NCBI GenBank assembly: GCA_910584975.1
Contig: CAJUEA010000024.1
Coordinates: 1 to 23,507, forward strand
DNA length: 23,507 bases
Source of the DNA: an uncultured Christensenella sp.
GTDB taxonomy: Bacteria > Bacillota > Clostridia > Christensenellales > UBA3700
Direction of reading: 5' to 3'
The notes beneath the pieces are model-generated. The model did not search any database, had not been told where the DNA came from, and worked only from the letters and a program-made list of their open reading frames with translations. The position numbers and the translations under genes are program-made. Positions 1 through 7,722 of this stretch are shown here, one piece after another; within the stretch, counting starts at the first letter, position 1, and each line of letters begins with the position of its first letter.

Positions 1-54
1 ACCTATGACCCTCTGCTTGTAAGGCAGATGCTCTCCCAACTGAGCTAAGCTTCC
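1..54 (-). tRNA. tRNA-Val (anticodon UAC), 3' part cut off by the window edge
   Basis: On the minus strand a tRNA starts at 54 with acceptor strand GGAAGCT, then TA, a D arm beginning GCTCAGTTGGGAGAGC, and an anticodon stem-loop TCTGC-CTTACAA-GCAGA with TAC in the middle. The T arm and the 3' end lie outside the window. It is the furthest downstream visible member of a minus-strand tRNA cluster. Confidence 0.93.
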
Positions 55-177
55 ATAACTTTTGCAAAAAGCTTTAAAATTAAATAAGCTTATTTACAAA
101 ATATTTGCTCTTAAAAATACCTATCTTTTCAAGCTTTAGCTTGCTTACTGATAAATAATTTAAGTAATTTTTAATAA

Positions 178-252
178 TGGTGACCCCAAGGAGAATCGAA
201 CTCCTGATTCCACCGTGAAAGGGTGATGTCTTAACCGCTTGACCATGGGGCC
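178..252 (-). tRNA. tRNA-Glu (anticodon UUC)
   Basis: The complete minus-strand cloverleaf has acceptor GGCCCCA pairing with TGGGGTC, discriminator A and an encoded CCA (178-180). The anticodon loop is CTTTCAC, giving UUC. The T loop reads GTTCGATTC. It is separated by 8 bases from the next tRNA upstream, so both are probably cut from one transcript. Confidence 0.96.
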
Positions 253-260
253 ACAAAATG

Positions 261-337
261 TGGTGGCGGTGATGGGATTCGAACCTATGACCTTTCGGGT
301 ATGAACCGAACGCTATAACCAACTAAGCTACACCGCC
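261..337 (-). tRNA. Elongator tRNA-Met (anticodon CAU)
   Basis: The minus-strand cloverleaf has acceptor GGCGGTG pairing with CACCGCC, discriminator A and encoded CCA. The anticodon loop is TTCATAC inside stem TTCGG/CCGAA. Position 1 pairs normally and the anticodon stem lacks three consecutive G-C pairs, which separates it from the initiator at 455-530. An Ile2 tRNA that is later modified to read AUA would carry the same CAU anticodon. The overall sequence resembles known Firmicute elongator Met tRNAs better. Confidence 0.88.
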
Positions 338-454
338 AAAATATAAAGGTTGAAAACAATTTCAACACATTGTTTACATTAACAGTGCAAGTTATTATAA
401 AGCACTCCGGCGTAACCGATTGCAATAATCAAAAAACAACACCGTCAAAAATAA

Positions 455-530
<76 letters not shown>

Positions 531-564
531 ACGATATGCCACTAAGTAGCACATATGCTTGATT

Positions 565-593
565 ATAATACATTATTTATTGTCTTTTGTCAA
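565..593 (-). promoter_or_regulatory. Sigma-A promoter of the tRNA cluster
   Basis: On the minus strand TTGACA (593-588) and TATTAT (570-565) are separated by 17 bases. The predicted start near 558 lies about 28 bases before the initiator tRNA. No comparable promoter was seen between the tRNAs, so this one may serve the whole cluster. Confidence 0.8.
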
Positions 594-945
594 GGATTTT
601 TACAACAAAAATAATTATTTTTTTGATATAACCAGCATATTTAACAATTTTTGAGATGTTGTTTTATGCAAAAATATTAAATTTTTATTAAAAACCTTGC
701 AAAAATCGATACTAAATTAAAAATATCTTTAAACTTTGCAAAATCTTTTATACATTTATTATATGATAAACTCACTTAAATAATTCCTTTTTTACAAAAA
801 GATATTTATTTTTTCACCAATAAACTGCTACTTTAAACGCTTTTTGCTCCCCATTATGCGTTTCTCCAAAACAGTTATAATATGAGCAATAAAGTAATCT
901 TAAATACAGCCCTTCTTTGCATAAATTAATAAACATGATAATTTT
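594..945. other. Gene-free stretch between the tRNA promoter and the Ppx/GppA gene
   Basis: I see no coding potential or RNA gene here. It holds one copy of the dispersed repeat (700-718) and a weak hairpin, AAACGC at 835-840 with GCGTTT at 858-863. That hairpin lacks a clear U-run, so it is not called as a terminator of the gene ending at 946. Confidence 0.6.
700..718 (+). repeat. Dispersed intergenic repeat, copy 1 (type A)
   Basis: Reads CAAAAATCGATACTAAATT. It differs at 2 of 19 positions from the copy at 11058 and at 1 of 19 from the copy at 12494-12512 on the other strand. Confidence 0.7.
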
Positions 946-1812
946 TTACCAATTTGATTTGTTAAGCATCAAATACCCTTCCAAATTATCACTTTCACTT
1001 ACATATAAATAATCATAACCTAACATTTCCATAATTTTTGCAAGTTCAAAAGCTGCTCCAACAATAATATCTCTCCTGCCAGGCACTAAGCCAATAATGC
1101 TATCTCTTTTATCTTTAGGTGTATTTTTGATTTTGTTATAAACATCTAGCACATCTTGTTTGTATAACATAAAGTTATGCACTCTGTCACTATCATACTC
1201 ACTCATTTCAAGTAAAACTGAAACAATTGTTGACGCAGTTCCACCAATAGCAATCAATTTATCCATCTTTGGCACCTTTCCATAACAAAGCAAATTGTCA
1301 GAAATATACTTTGTCAAGAGTTCCTCATCCTCTCCACAATTATCCAACAATCTAACAGCACCAATCGGAACACTTTTTCCATATAAAATTTTACCCTTAT
1401 CGCCACAAACAATCTCTGTACTTGCACCACCAATATCCACTACGCACACATTTTGTCCGTTAGATGCTCCAGTAAACCCCAGTTTTGCCTCCATTTCTCC
1501 ACAAACTATATCCACAACTTGTCCTGTAAGTTCTTTTATTTTGTCTGTAAAAACATTGCCATTTTTTGCACTGCGCACTGCCTCGGTTGCAAAAATATGA
1601 ACTTGTGCATTTTGCTTTTGAGCCATTTGCACAAACTCACAAACTGCCTGCAAACTTCTTTCCATAGCAAAATCATTCAAAACACCAGTTTTTGCAAGTC
1701 CTTCAGCAAGCTTTGTAGTGTTGACATATTTTTTCAAACTTTTGTCTCCGTCACTTATCATAAGTCTTACTGAATTGCTGCCAATATCAATTATTCCAAA
1801 AAGTTTCGCCAT
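946..1812 (-). CDS. ppx: Ppx/GppA family exopolyphosphatase / pppGpp phosphatase
   Basis: A 288-residue protein of the ASKHA-fold Ppx/GppA family. Members cleave phosphate from polyphosphate ends or convert pppGpp to ppGpp in the cytoplasm. The first phosphate-binding loop is FGIIDIGSNSVRLMI (residues 5-19), the second is VVDIGGASTEIV (about 124-135), and GEMEAKL lies near 105-111, where the catalytic glutamate region falls. A later glycine-rich IAIGGTAST follows. Length fits single-domain Firmicute members, which lack the C-terminal extension of the E. coli enzymes. The frame is open upstream to 1878, but I start at 1812 because GGAGAAG sits just before that ATG and the family motif begins 5 residues later. 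Its promoter is at 1869-1897. In many clostridia a Ppx/GppA gene lies close to yabP-yabQ-divIC, as it does here. Which of the two substrates is preferred cannot be read from the sequence. Confidence 0.9.
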   Translation of the reverse strand: MAKLFGIIDIGSNSVRLMISDGDKSLKKYVNTTKLAEGLAKTGVLNDFAMERSLQAVCEFVQMAQKQNAQVHIFATEAVRSAKNGNVFTDKIKELTGQVVDIVCGEMEAKLGFTGASNGQNVCVVDIGGASTEIVCGDKGKILYGKSVPIGAVRLLDNCGEDEELLTKYISDNLLCYGKVPKMDKLIAIGGTASTIVSVLLEMSEYDSDRVHNFMLYKQDVLDVYNKIKNTPKDKRDSIIGLVPGRRDIIVGAAFELAKIMEMLGYDYLYVSESDNLEGYLMLNKSNW

Positions 1813-1868
1813 ATCTTCTTCTCCATTAAACACAATTTTAATTAATCTATTTATTGTTTTACATTCAT

Positions 1869-1897
1869 ATTTTATCACAAAATTTGTTTTTCGTAAA
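1869..1897 (-). promoter_or_regulatory. Sigma-A type promoter of the Ppx/GppA gene
   Basis: On the minus strand TTTACG (1897-1892) and TAAAAT (1874-1869) are spaced by 17 bases. A TG one base before the -10 box gives an extended -10. The predicted start near 1862 leaves a leader of about 50 bases. Confidence 0.6.
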
Positions 1898-2125
1898 CTT
1901 TTTTAAGTATCTTGCAAATAAAAAATAGCTTTCATAAAATTTGTCAAAATGCACTTATTGATTTTAACATTATTTCCTGAAAAGCTTTTTCATTTATACA
2001 CTATCAACGAAGATTAATATATTTGATTATATAACTACAATAAATCTGTGTCACTAATCTTATTAAAGCAATATTTTAATAATAAATAAAGATGTTTTTA
2101 CTCATTCTTTTGATCAAATTATTGC

Positions 2126-2152
2126 AATTTTTTAAAATAATACCGATTTTTG
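2126..2152 (-). repeat. Dispersed intergenic repeat, copy 2 (type B)
   Basis: The minus strand reads CAAAAATCGGTA, then TTATTTT and an A-rich run ending AATT. The match with the copy at 15153-15177 extends to the final AATT. It lies about 30 bases downstream of the yabQ stop. Confidence 0.7.
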
Positions 2153-2180
2153 AAGGGTTATTTCTAAATTTTACAATCTG

Positions 2181-2522
2181 CTATCCATTATTTTTTGCAG
2201 ATGTCGCTTTTTCTTTTTTATTAGCATGAGTACTTTTTATTTTTCTTTGCAAAAACAAAATACTTTTCATAAAAGCAAAAACAACAAAGCAATAAGTAAA
2301 AATATGATACACCTTTATTTTTCCATTAAAAAAGAATATTTCAGCCATCGCAAGAAGGGCTACAAGCATAGTTCCTTGCAAAAAACCTCGGATTACCCCC
2401 GATTTTTGACCACTTATTAATATTGCAAGACCATTACATGCAAAATGCAACATTATATAAACAGCAGCTGTTGCTATCAATATTCCCAATTCAAAAAGTT
2501 GTTCAAACGCTAAGTTATTCAC
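2181..2522 (-). CDS. yabQ: Sporulation membrane protein YabQ
   Basis: A 113-residue membrane protein. In Bacillus, YabQ is needed for spore cortex formation and sits in a forespore-surrounding membrane. Three hydrophobic segments are visible, about residues 11-37, 47-66 and 70-91, followed by a lysine-rich cytoplasmic tail (about 92-113). It is shorter than B. subtilis YabQ, as is common in clostridia. The start is GTG at 2522, which overlaps the TGA of yabP in a GTGA junction. AGAGG lies just upstream, which indicates translational coupling. Identification rests on the hydrophobic pattern, the size and the invariant neighbour yabP; the protein itself is poorly conserved. No terminator with a good U-run was found downstream. 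Confidence 0.8.
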   Translation of the reverse strand: MNNLAFEQLFELGILIATAAVYIMLHFACNGLAILISGQKSGVIRGFLQGTMLVALLAMAEIFFFNGKIKVYHIFTYCFVVFAFMKSILFLQRKIKSTHANKKEKATSAKNNG

Positions 2523-2794
2523 TTGATAAGCCTCTTGAAAAATCCTTGCTTTTCCTTTGTTTTGGAATACTCTAATCCAGATACACTGCCAGTTACAACA
2601 GCGACTCCACTATCCACATCGATAGATTTAACATCAAAGCCACTGCCCTGAATAGTCAAAATATTATCTGCAAGCTTAAAAACTGCAATATTCTCGTCAT
2701 ACTCCAAAGCACAAACAATGCCTCGAACCTCTATGCTCTCGCCATATACAATATTAACAACATGTTTTTTGGCAATTTTTTGTTCAACTTCCAT
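2519..2794 (-). CDS. yabP: Sporulation protein YabP
   Basis: A 91-residue soluble protein of the YabP family. In Bacillus it acts with YabQ in spore cortex assembly. The family pattern is clear: a beta-rich repeat with SIEVRGIVCALEYDE, then LTIQGSGFDVKSIDVDSG and a closing VVTGSVSGLEYS. The frame is open up to 2830, but the start at 2794 is chosen because GAGGTGA precedes that ATG and the conserved part begins soon after. It forms a two-gene unit with yabQ. In Bacillus this unit is transcribed under sporulation sigma factor E. I could not find a convincing sigma-E or sigma-A promoter in the 2795-3000 stretch. Confidence 0.87.
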   Translation of the reverse strand: MEVEQKIAKKHVVNIVYGESIEVRGIVCALEYDENIAVFKLADNILTIQGSGFDVKSIDVDSGVAVVTGSVSGLEYSKTKEKQGFFKRLIK

Positions 2795-3232
2795 ATTCAC
2801 CTCATAAAAATTTATTACAAACTCATTCAAATAAATGTCCTTTGTATAACAATTGGTTATTCAACAAGTTCTGTAATAAAAATCATATTTAAAAATTTCT
2901 ACTATTAAATATATATTTTAGTATAAGATAATTTATGCAAAATAACTTTTTCTTAACCTAAATAATTCATTGGACAATACATTGCGAAATAAAATTTACT
3001 TGACATTTTAAAACGCCACAAGAGGTGTTTTTATCTAATAAGTAATATAAATAACAAAAAACAAACAAATATATTGCAAATTAATCGATATAAATAATCA
3101 TGTTAAACCTTTAAAAGTTACTTCTATCATTTTTTACTGAATTGTTCTGCAAAAAAAATTCAGCCATTAGCACAATATAATTAGCTACTAGCGAAAATAT
3201 AATCTAATTCAAAACAAAATAAATGTATTATA
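2795..3232. other. Gene-free stretch between yabP and the mtnN terminator
   Basis: About 440 AT-rich bases with no credible reading frame. It must contain the yabP promoter. TTATACAAA near 2846 on the minus strand vaguely resembles a sporulation -10 box, but no matching -35 element was recognised. Confidence 0.5.
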
Positions 3233-3273
3233 TAAAAAATATCGTGGCAAATAACCATATGTTATACGCCACG
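3233..3273 (-). terminator. Intrinsic terminator of mtnN
   Basis: On the minus strand CGTGGC (3273-3268) pairs with GCCACG (3248-3243). An inner helix ATAAC/GTTAT forms within it. The hairpin is followed by ATATTTTTT. It lies 31 bases after the mtnN stop. Confidence 0.85.
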
Positions 3274-3303
3274 GCTTATAATCTTTTATAATTTTCTTTA
3301 AAA

Positions 3304-4008
3304 TTAACACAAATAATCTATCAATTTTTTTACAGCATCAACATAAAAAGTTACTCCAGCATCGATTGTTGCAGCAAAGTCTTCATTGGCATTGTCATCT
3401 GCACTGTCAGACACGGCTTTGATCATCAAAAATGGAACATTATGATTACGGCACGCAAAATAAATTCCTGCGCTTTCCATATCACAAATCTCTCCAGCAA
3501 AAATATTGATTAGCCAATCTCTGAAAGTGTTGTCATCAACAAATTTGTCTCCAGAAACAATTCTTACAACTTTTTTATCTCCAATTACCTTTTTTGCAAG
3601 CTCAAGCATTTGTTTGTTAGCCTCAAAAATAAAGCTATCTGGTTGGAACAAGTATTTCCCAGCCTTGTTATCTCTATCCTTATAGCTTGTTGTAAAATCA
3701 TGATGTACAATTTCACCAACATATGCAACTCCACCACAATTCAAATTATCCGACAATGATCCAACAACGCCAAAATTCAAAATAACATCAACATCAAACT
3801 TTAAAATTAGCATTTGAGTAGAAAGCGCAGCATGAATTTCTCCAACACCACTATCTGCCATAAATATTTTGCAATCTTTATAATCAAACTCAGAAACTTT
3901 TATTTCTCCAAATTGATAATTTTTAACAAATACACCAAACGACTTAATCAAATGTTGCTGCTCCTCAATCAAAGCCACAACCATTCCAATTCGTTTTATT
4001 TTTTTCAT
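3304..4008 (-). CDS. mtnN: 5'-methylthioadenosine / S-adenosylhomocysteine nucleosidase
   Basis: A 234-residue cytoplasmic enzyme of the phosphorylase superfamily. It hydrolyses the glycosidic bond of MTA and SAH, recycling adenine and detoxifying methylation by-products. The N-terminal loop MVVALIEEQQHL (9-20) carries the conserved glutamate. LNFGVVGSL (78-86) is the sugar-binding glycine loop. ICDMESAGI (174-182) holds the Glu that binds ribose, and AVSDSADDNANEDF (198-211) holds the catalytic Asp expected at D201. Length matches the family at about 230 residues. The ATG at 4008 follows GAGGTGA and is served by the promoter at 4037-4065; a terminator follows, so the gene is monocistronic. 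A closely related purine nucleosidase with a different preferred substrate cannot be excluded. Confidence 0.9.
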   Translation of the reverse strand: MKKIKRIGMVVALIEEQQHLIKSFGVFVKNYQFGEIKVSEFDYKDCKIFMADSGVGEIHAALSTQMLILKFDVDVILNFGVVGSLSDNLNCGGVAYVGEIVHHDFTTSYKDRDNKAGKYLFQPDSFIFEANKQMLELAKKVIGDKKVVRIVSGDKFVDDNTFRDWLINIFAGEICDMESAGIYFACRNHNVPFLMIKAVSDSADDNANEDFAATIDAGVTFYVDAVKKLIDYLC

Positions 4009-4036
4009 ATCTCACCTCAAGATCATTTATACATAT

Positions 4037-4065
4037 AGTATATATGGTAAAAATTAATATGTCAA
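4037..4065 (-). promoter_or_regulatory. Sigma-A promoter of mtnN
   Basis: On the minus strand TTGACA (4065-4060) and TATACT (4042-4037) are 17 bases apart. The predicted start near 4030 gives a leader of about 22 bases that includes GAGGTGA. Confidence 0.85.
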
Positions 4066-4390
4066 TGAAAGTTTAATTTTTAAAAAATATTTTTTCAAAA
4101 ATTTTTATATTTTCTAACATAAATTTTACTTTTTTAAACAAAATTTTAACTTTCTACACAAAAAACAACACTATTTCATAATTTATGCAGATAAAATATC
4201 TAAATTGTGGATAAATGTGTAAAAATCAGCCAAGTTATCCACAATTTTACTGAGTTATCCACAATCATTATTGTATAAACTTACAAATAAACATCAGTTT
4301 TATAGCTATTGGTTATAATTGCTTGTAAGATTTAGGCACCAATCCACTAAAATGTGGATAATTATGTGCATATGTTGACAAAATCCACAA
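4060..4390. other. oriC: DnaA-box cluster with AT-rich flank, candidate oriC core
   Basis: Four perfect nine-base DnaA boxes (TTATCCACA or its complement) lie at 4206-4214 (minus), 4235-4243 (plus), 4255-4263 (plus) and 4353-4361 (minus). A one-mismatch box TGTGCATAT lies at 4365-4373. The stretch 4066-4160 immediately to the left is almost pure A/T, as expected for a duplex-unwinding element. A fifth consensus box, TTATACACA, stands apart at 5046-5054. The position fits an origin: every gene to the left is on the minus strand and the rpmH block to the right is on the plus strand. That it is the active origin is inference. Confidence 0.65.
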
Positions 4391-5018
4391 AAACCAACAA
4401 TAAATAAAAGCATTCACAATAATATATTAATTAACTATATAGAAATTAAGAATAATATACAATATAATATAAGAAACAGCAGAAAAAACAACTATGGCAC
4501 ATAAAAATACATAGCTATTGCCCAAGACCAATTACAAAACAGAATTCTTATTTAAATATTAATAACTACTATAAAGAATATTGAATTTACATAAATATTT
4601 AATAAAAGAAGAATAATAGCGACAATATTATGATTAAAAATAATTTAATACATTATTACTCATCTTTTGAAAATTCCCATAAATTTAACTGCAAATATAA
4701 ATAAAGAATACAAAAAAAGCTAAAGCAATATCAAAAAAGGGTTAATAGTATAAAAAAACGCTAAAACATAATACAAACAAGAATATTTATGCAGAAATAG
4801 TAATAATTTATTCAAAAAAACAGTAGGATGTTATAAAAGCTTAATAAAGATTATAAATATTTACATGTAAACCCTATGAACTCAAACATTTTGCAATAAA
4901 ACTGGAAAACATTAATAAAATGACTATAATTCAGCAAATTTATTATTAAACAAGCCTTTCTTAGCAAAACATATACTAAACATAAGATTATATATTGGAA
5001 AACAATAAACAAACCTAA

Positions 5019-5034
5019 TGTTTCACGTGGAACA
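5019..5034. promoter_or_regulatory. parS: parS site 1
   Basis: TGTTTCACGTGGAACA is the exact complement of the 16-base Bacillus parS TGTTCCACGTGAAACA, to which ParB/Spo0J binds. ParB is encoded at 15264-16139. Confidence 0.93.
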
Positions 5035-6268
5035 ATAACAATATGTTATACACAGCAAGTTATTAACACAGCATGGCATCAATAGCTAAATTTAACAATA
5101 ATAGGCGTCATATGCATATTTATCAAGCAAAAAACAGTTTGCATTCTCCTCCATTATCGCAAGCCTACACTACAGATTAGCATACATCCTAATCATTAAA
5201 AACAAACTCAGATAAACGCTTATTAAAACAATCAATACATATTAACAATTGGCAACTAGCATTGCCCCCCCCACTTTACCACATCCCTACTATGCAATAA
5301 CATAATTCTATTTCATTTTTACAACCATTAGTTATGCAATCATAGCTCAAACGCAATAAAAACCCACAAAACATACTTATACAACCAACCTTATTTCCCA
5401 ATAGACAAATCATGCAAATATTTTACACACCCCAGCAGCAATATTAAACATCGACTCGCCTTAATTGATATTTACTAAACAACAAATTTAATCATTCTCA
5501 ATATGATTATTGTCGCAATACATACGCCACACCCTATTTCTCGCATTAAAATAGCAACCGAACAGCTGATTTTATTCAGATAATATTTGCAATAATTTTA
5601 CTTGACAACAAACTCACACATATATCACAACAAATATTAAACTTAATACTTATTTTTCCTTTTAGCATGAGCAACAAAAAATAAAAAATCATATTATAGG
5701 TTCTAGACAGCGAACAGACGCTTAATTTCTATCACAAAAACATTAATAACACAGCACAATAATATCAAGCATTTTACCAAAATGCTCTCGAGCACATCTT
5801 TACCCGTTTAACCACCAACCTCACCATATTCGCAACAACACAACAAAGATTATCTTTCTTTAAACTTGTTTTATAAGCAATATTATAATAATATTATTAT
5901 ACAATTATCACATCTCTTAAAAGAAAAAAGCAATTTAAAAACAACCGCAACACAAACCCCGTCTTTCAGCACTCCATTACATCTGCAAAAAAAATCAACC
6001 AAGCCACAACACTTCTAGCCCCACAAAAAAAACATACGATACCCTCTCCACAAAACAACCATAATTTTAACAACCTCATCATCACACATAATACTAGAAT
6101 AAAACTGAAAGCAATTATAGCAAAAAAAACACCCATTGAACAAATGTAAAAAAATCATATCTTTGCCACAACAAACAAAATTTAAGACACAACAGCATAA
6201 GAATATAACTTATTTAAAACACAGCAACATTAAAATCAAGGCAAAAACACATCACTAAAACAATAGAA

Positions 6269-6284
6269 TGTTCCACGTGGAACA
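6269..6284. promoter_or_regulatory. parS: parS site 2, perfect palindrome
   Basis: TGTTCCACGTGGAACA is a fully symmetrical 16-base parS variant built from two identical TGTTCCAC half-sites. It lies at the point where the strand bias of the gap changes. Confidence 0.92.
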
Positions 6285-6740
6285 CTGGCTGTTATATTAA
6301 ATAACATTTAGTTATATTTTAACTCTTTTCGAAAATTTTTGTTCTGTAAAACGATAAATATGACAAATATGCACGATTGCAATATGTTTTGCATATAATT
6401 TAATAAGGCGAGGCAAGATTATGCAAAAAAAGAGTAAAGCCACTGCGGAACCACACTTGTCATACAGACCGATATTTACAGATGAACCGATTTAGCAGCA
6501 CAACACACTGTCACATCGCGATTTCATTTGTTTTGTATTTTATTTGTGTTATACGCACTTTGCATCATTACAGGTATTTATAAATACACAATTTACAGAA
6601 TGATAAAACTGCAACAAAAAAACAATTGATGCATTTTTATCTGACGGTACTAATATATTGTAGAAACACGCGTTTTGGCACAGCTTTTCCATTGTCAAAC
6701 TTTGTGTTGAAATCAGCGCACTGGCAGTAAGCAAATATTT

Positions 6741-6756
6741 TGTTTCACGAGGAACA
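6741..6756. promoter_or_regulatory. parS: parS-like site 3, one mismatch
   Basis: TGTTTCACGAGGAACA differs from site 1 only in the central CACGTG, which reads CACGAG. ParB often tolerates single changes, but affinity may be lower. Confidence 0.7.
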
Positions 6757-6883
6757 ATCAAAGAAAATATTTGGCTAAATTCTTGCTATTTTATTAAATT
6801 TAAGAATATTTTTGACTAATTTGGTAAAAGTTTTTGCTAACTTTTTGCCACAAATTTCCTTTCTCCGATATTTTAAATCGATA

Positions 6884-6906
6884 TGTTTCACGGGTTTTGT
6901 GAAACA
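6884..6906. promoter_or_regulatory. Split parS-like inverted repeat
   Basis: Two perfect parS half-sites, TGTTTCAC (6884-6891) and GTGAAACA (6899-6906), face each other. They are separated by seven extra bases, GGGTTTT, instead of being adjacent. The same sequence could also fold as a hairpin in RNA. Whether ParB binds it is unknown. Confidence 0.5.
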
Positions 6907-7584
6907 TTTTAGTATTATTTTCTCTATTACTTGTTTGCTGGGATTTTTCTCCTTTTTCTGCTTATTTTTATTCGTTTTTGCGCTATTTTTCTTTTAATTT
7001 TTATTCAATCTTATAGTTTTTATCAATTTTCTGCCACTTATCTAATAATTTTTACTATTGCTTTATATTTTTTTGCTCTATAGCTGCTTATTGGTCAATA
7101 TCTTTCCTTTTGGTTTTTCTGAAATTAATTCTAATATTTTCGTTTAACACATAATTTAAGACTAAATTTTTGAAATATTGTTGCAATACATACACTATGC
7201 CTTGCTTTTTGCATTAAAATGGCAATCAAATTACTGTTTTTATTCTGTTTTCTTATTTTTTAAATTTGTTTAAGCTTTTATTTGTTCCCGAATTTTTGCA
7301 TAAAGGTTTAAATTGTTTTTTAATTTTTGATTGGAATGTTTTTCTCTCAAGTATTCCTAGTTTAAAAAGTGCTTTTTTCTATGCTGTGACAAGTAATAAT
7401 TTTGTATTTTAAGAGTTTTTGCAATAATTTTTTATTTAAACTTATACTAACTATGTGCATATAAATAAACAATTTTCTTAGTTTTTTTTGTTTGCTTTCT
7501 TTTTTTACAATTTTTTGCCCATTGTTCATTCGTATTTTTCTTAAAAGTTTATTTAATATTAATATATAAATTCCGTGTAATCGG

Positions 7585-7613
7585 TTGACTTAAAATCTTT
7601 TTTAATATATAAT
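7585..7613 (+). promoter_or_regulatory. Sigma-A promoter of rpmH
   Basis: TTGACT (7585-7590) and TATAAT (7608-7613) are spaced by exactly 17 bases. The predicted start is near 7620, which leaves a leader of about 100 bases before rpmH. Confidence 0.87.
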
Positions 7614-7625
7614 AATATCGAATTT

Positions 7626-7685
7626 ATGTGTTTTTAATGTTTTGAAAGCAATTTTTATTAATTTTTCTCAGTTTTAAAAACACAT
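7626..7685 (+). promoter_or_regulatory. Long-range hairpin in the rpmH leader
   Basis: ATGTGTTTTTAA (7626-7637) pairs perfectly over 12 bases with TTAAAAACACAT (7674-7685). The enclosed loop is 36 bases. No U-run follows, so it is not a simple terminator. It ends 25 bases before the GAGG of rpmH. Confidence 0.5.
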
Positions 7686-7722
7686 TTTAAAAACGATTAA
7701 CAACAAAAGTGAGGATATTGAA

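Larger units (their letters stand above)
1813..2180. other. Gene-free stretch between Ppx/GppA gene and yabQ
   Basis: It contains the promoter at 1869-1897 and a copy of the dispersed repeat at 2126-2152. In many related genomes divIC or an S1-domain gene would sit downstream of yabQ. Neither is present and no remnant is recognisable. Confidence 0.6.
4066..7584. other. Large gene-free origin gap with composition switch
   Basis: About 3.5 kb without a credible gene. The left two thirds of the plus strand (about 4.4-6.26 kb) is rich in A and C and poor in G: 4441-4500 has 35 A against 11 T, and 6001-6060 has 23 C against 3 G. From about 6.3 kb the bias fades, and by 6901-6960 it has reversed to 33 T against 10 A. 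The gap contains the DnaA boxes and four parS-type sites. A run of eight C lies near 5265. No insertion sequence, CRISPR array or RNA gene was recognised. Confidence 0.75.

Noticed and set aside
80..322. 80-codon open frame on the minus strand
   Set aside because: It runs through the Glu and Met tRNA genes, so it is not a protein gene.
835..863. AAACGC/GCGTTT hairpin as terminator of the Ppx/GppA gene
   Set aside because: The stem has only six pairs, the loop is 17 bases, and no U-run follows on the minus strand.
5265..5272. Run of eight C in the gap as a phase-variation tract
   Set aside because: There is no reading frame or promoter that its length could switch. It fits the general C excess of this stretch.
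6549..6761. 70-codon open frame on the minus strand in the origin gap
   Set aside because: Its first residues MIVPRETKY are just the translation of parS site 3. There is no ribosome binding site and the rest looks like random AT-rich sequence.
6812..6997. 61-codon open frame on the plus strand rich in Phe and Leu
   Set aside because: The composition follows the T-rich strand bias, there is no Shine-Dalgarno, and the split parS repeat lies inside it.
4066..7584. Search of the long gap for a CRISPR array, transposon ends or prophage attachment sites
   Set aside because: No regularly spaced repeats, no terminal inverted repeats with target duplications and no integrase or transposase remnants were recognised.
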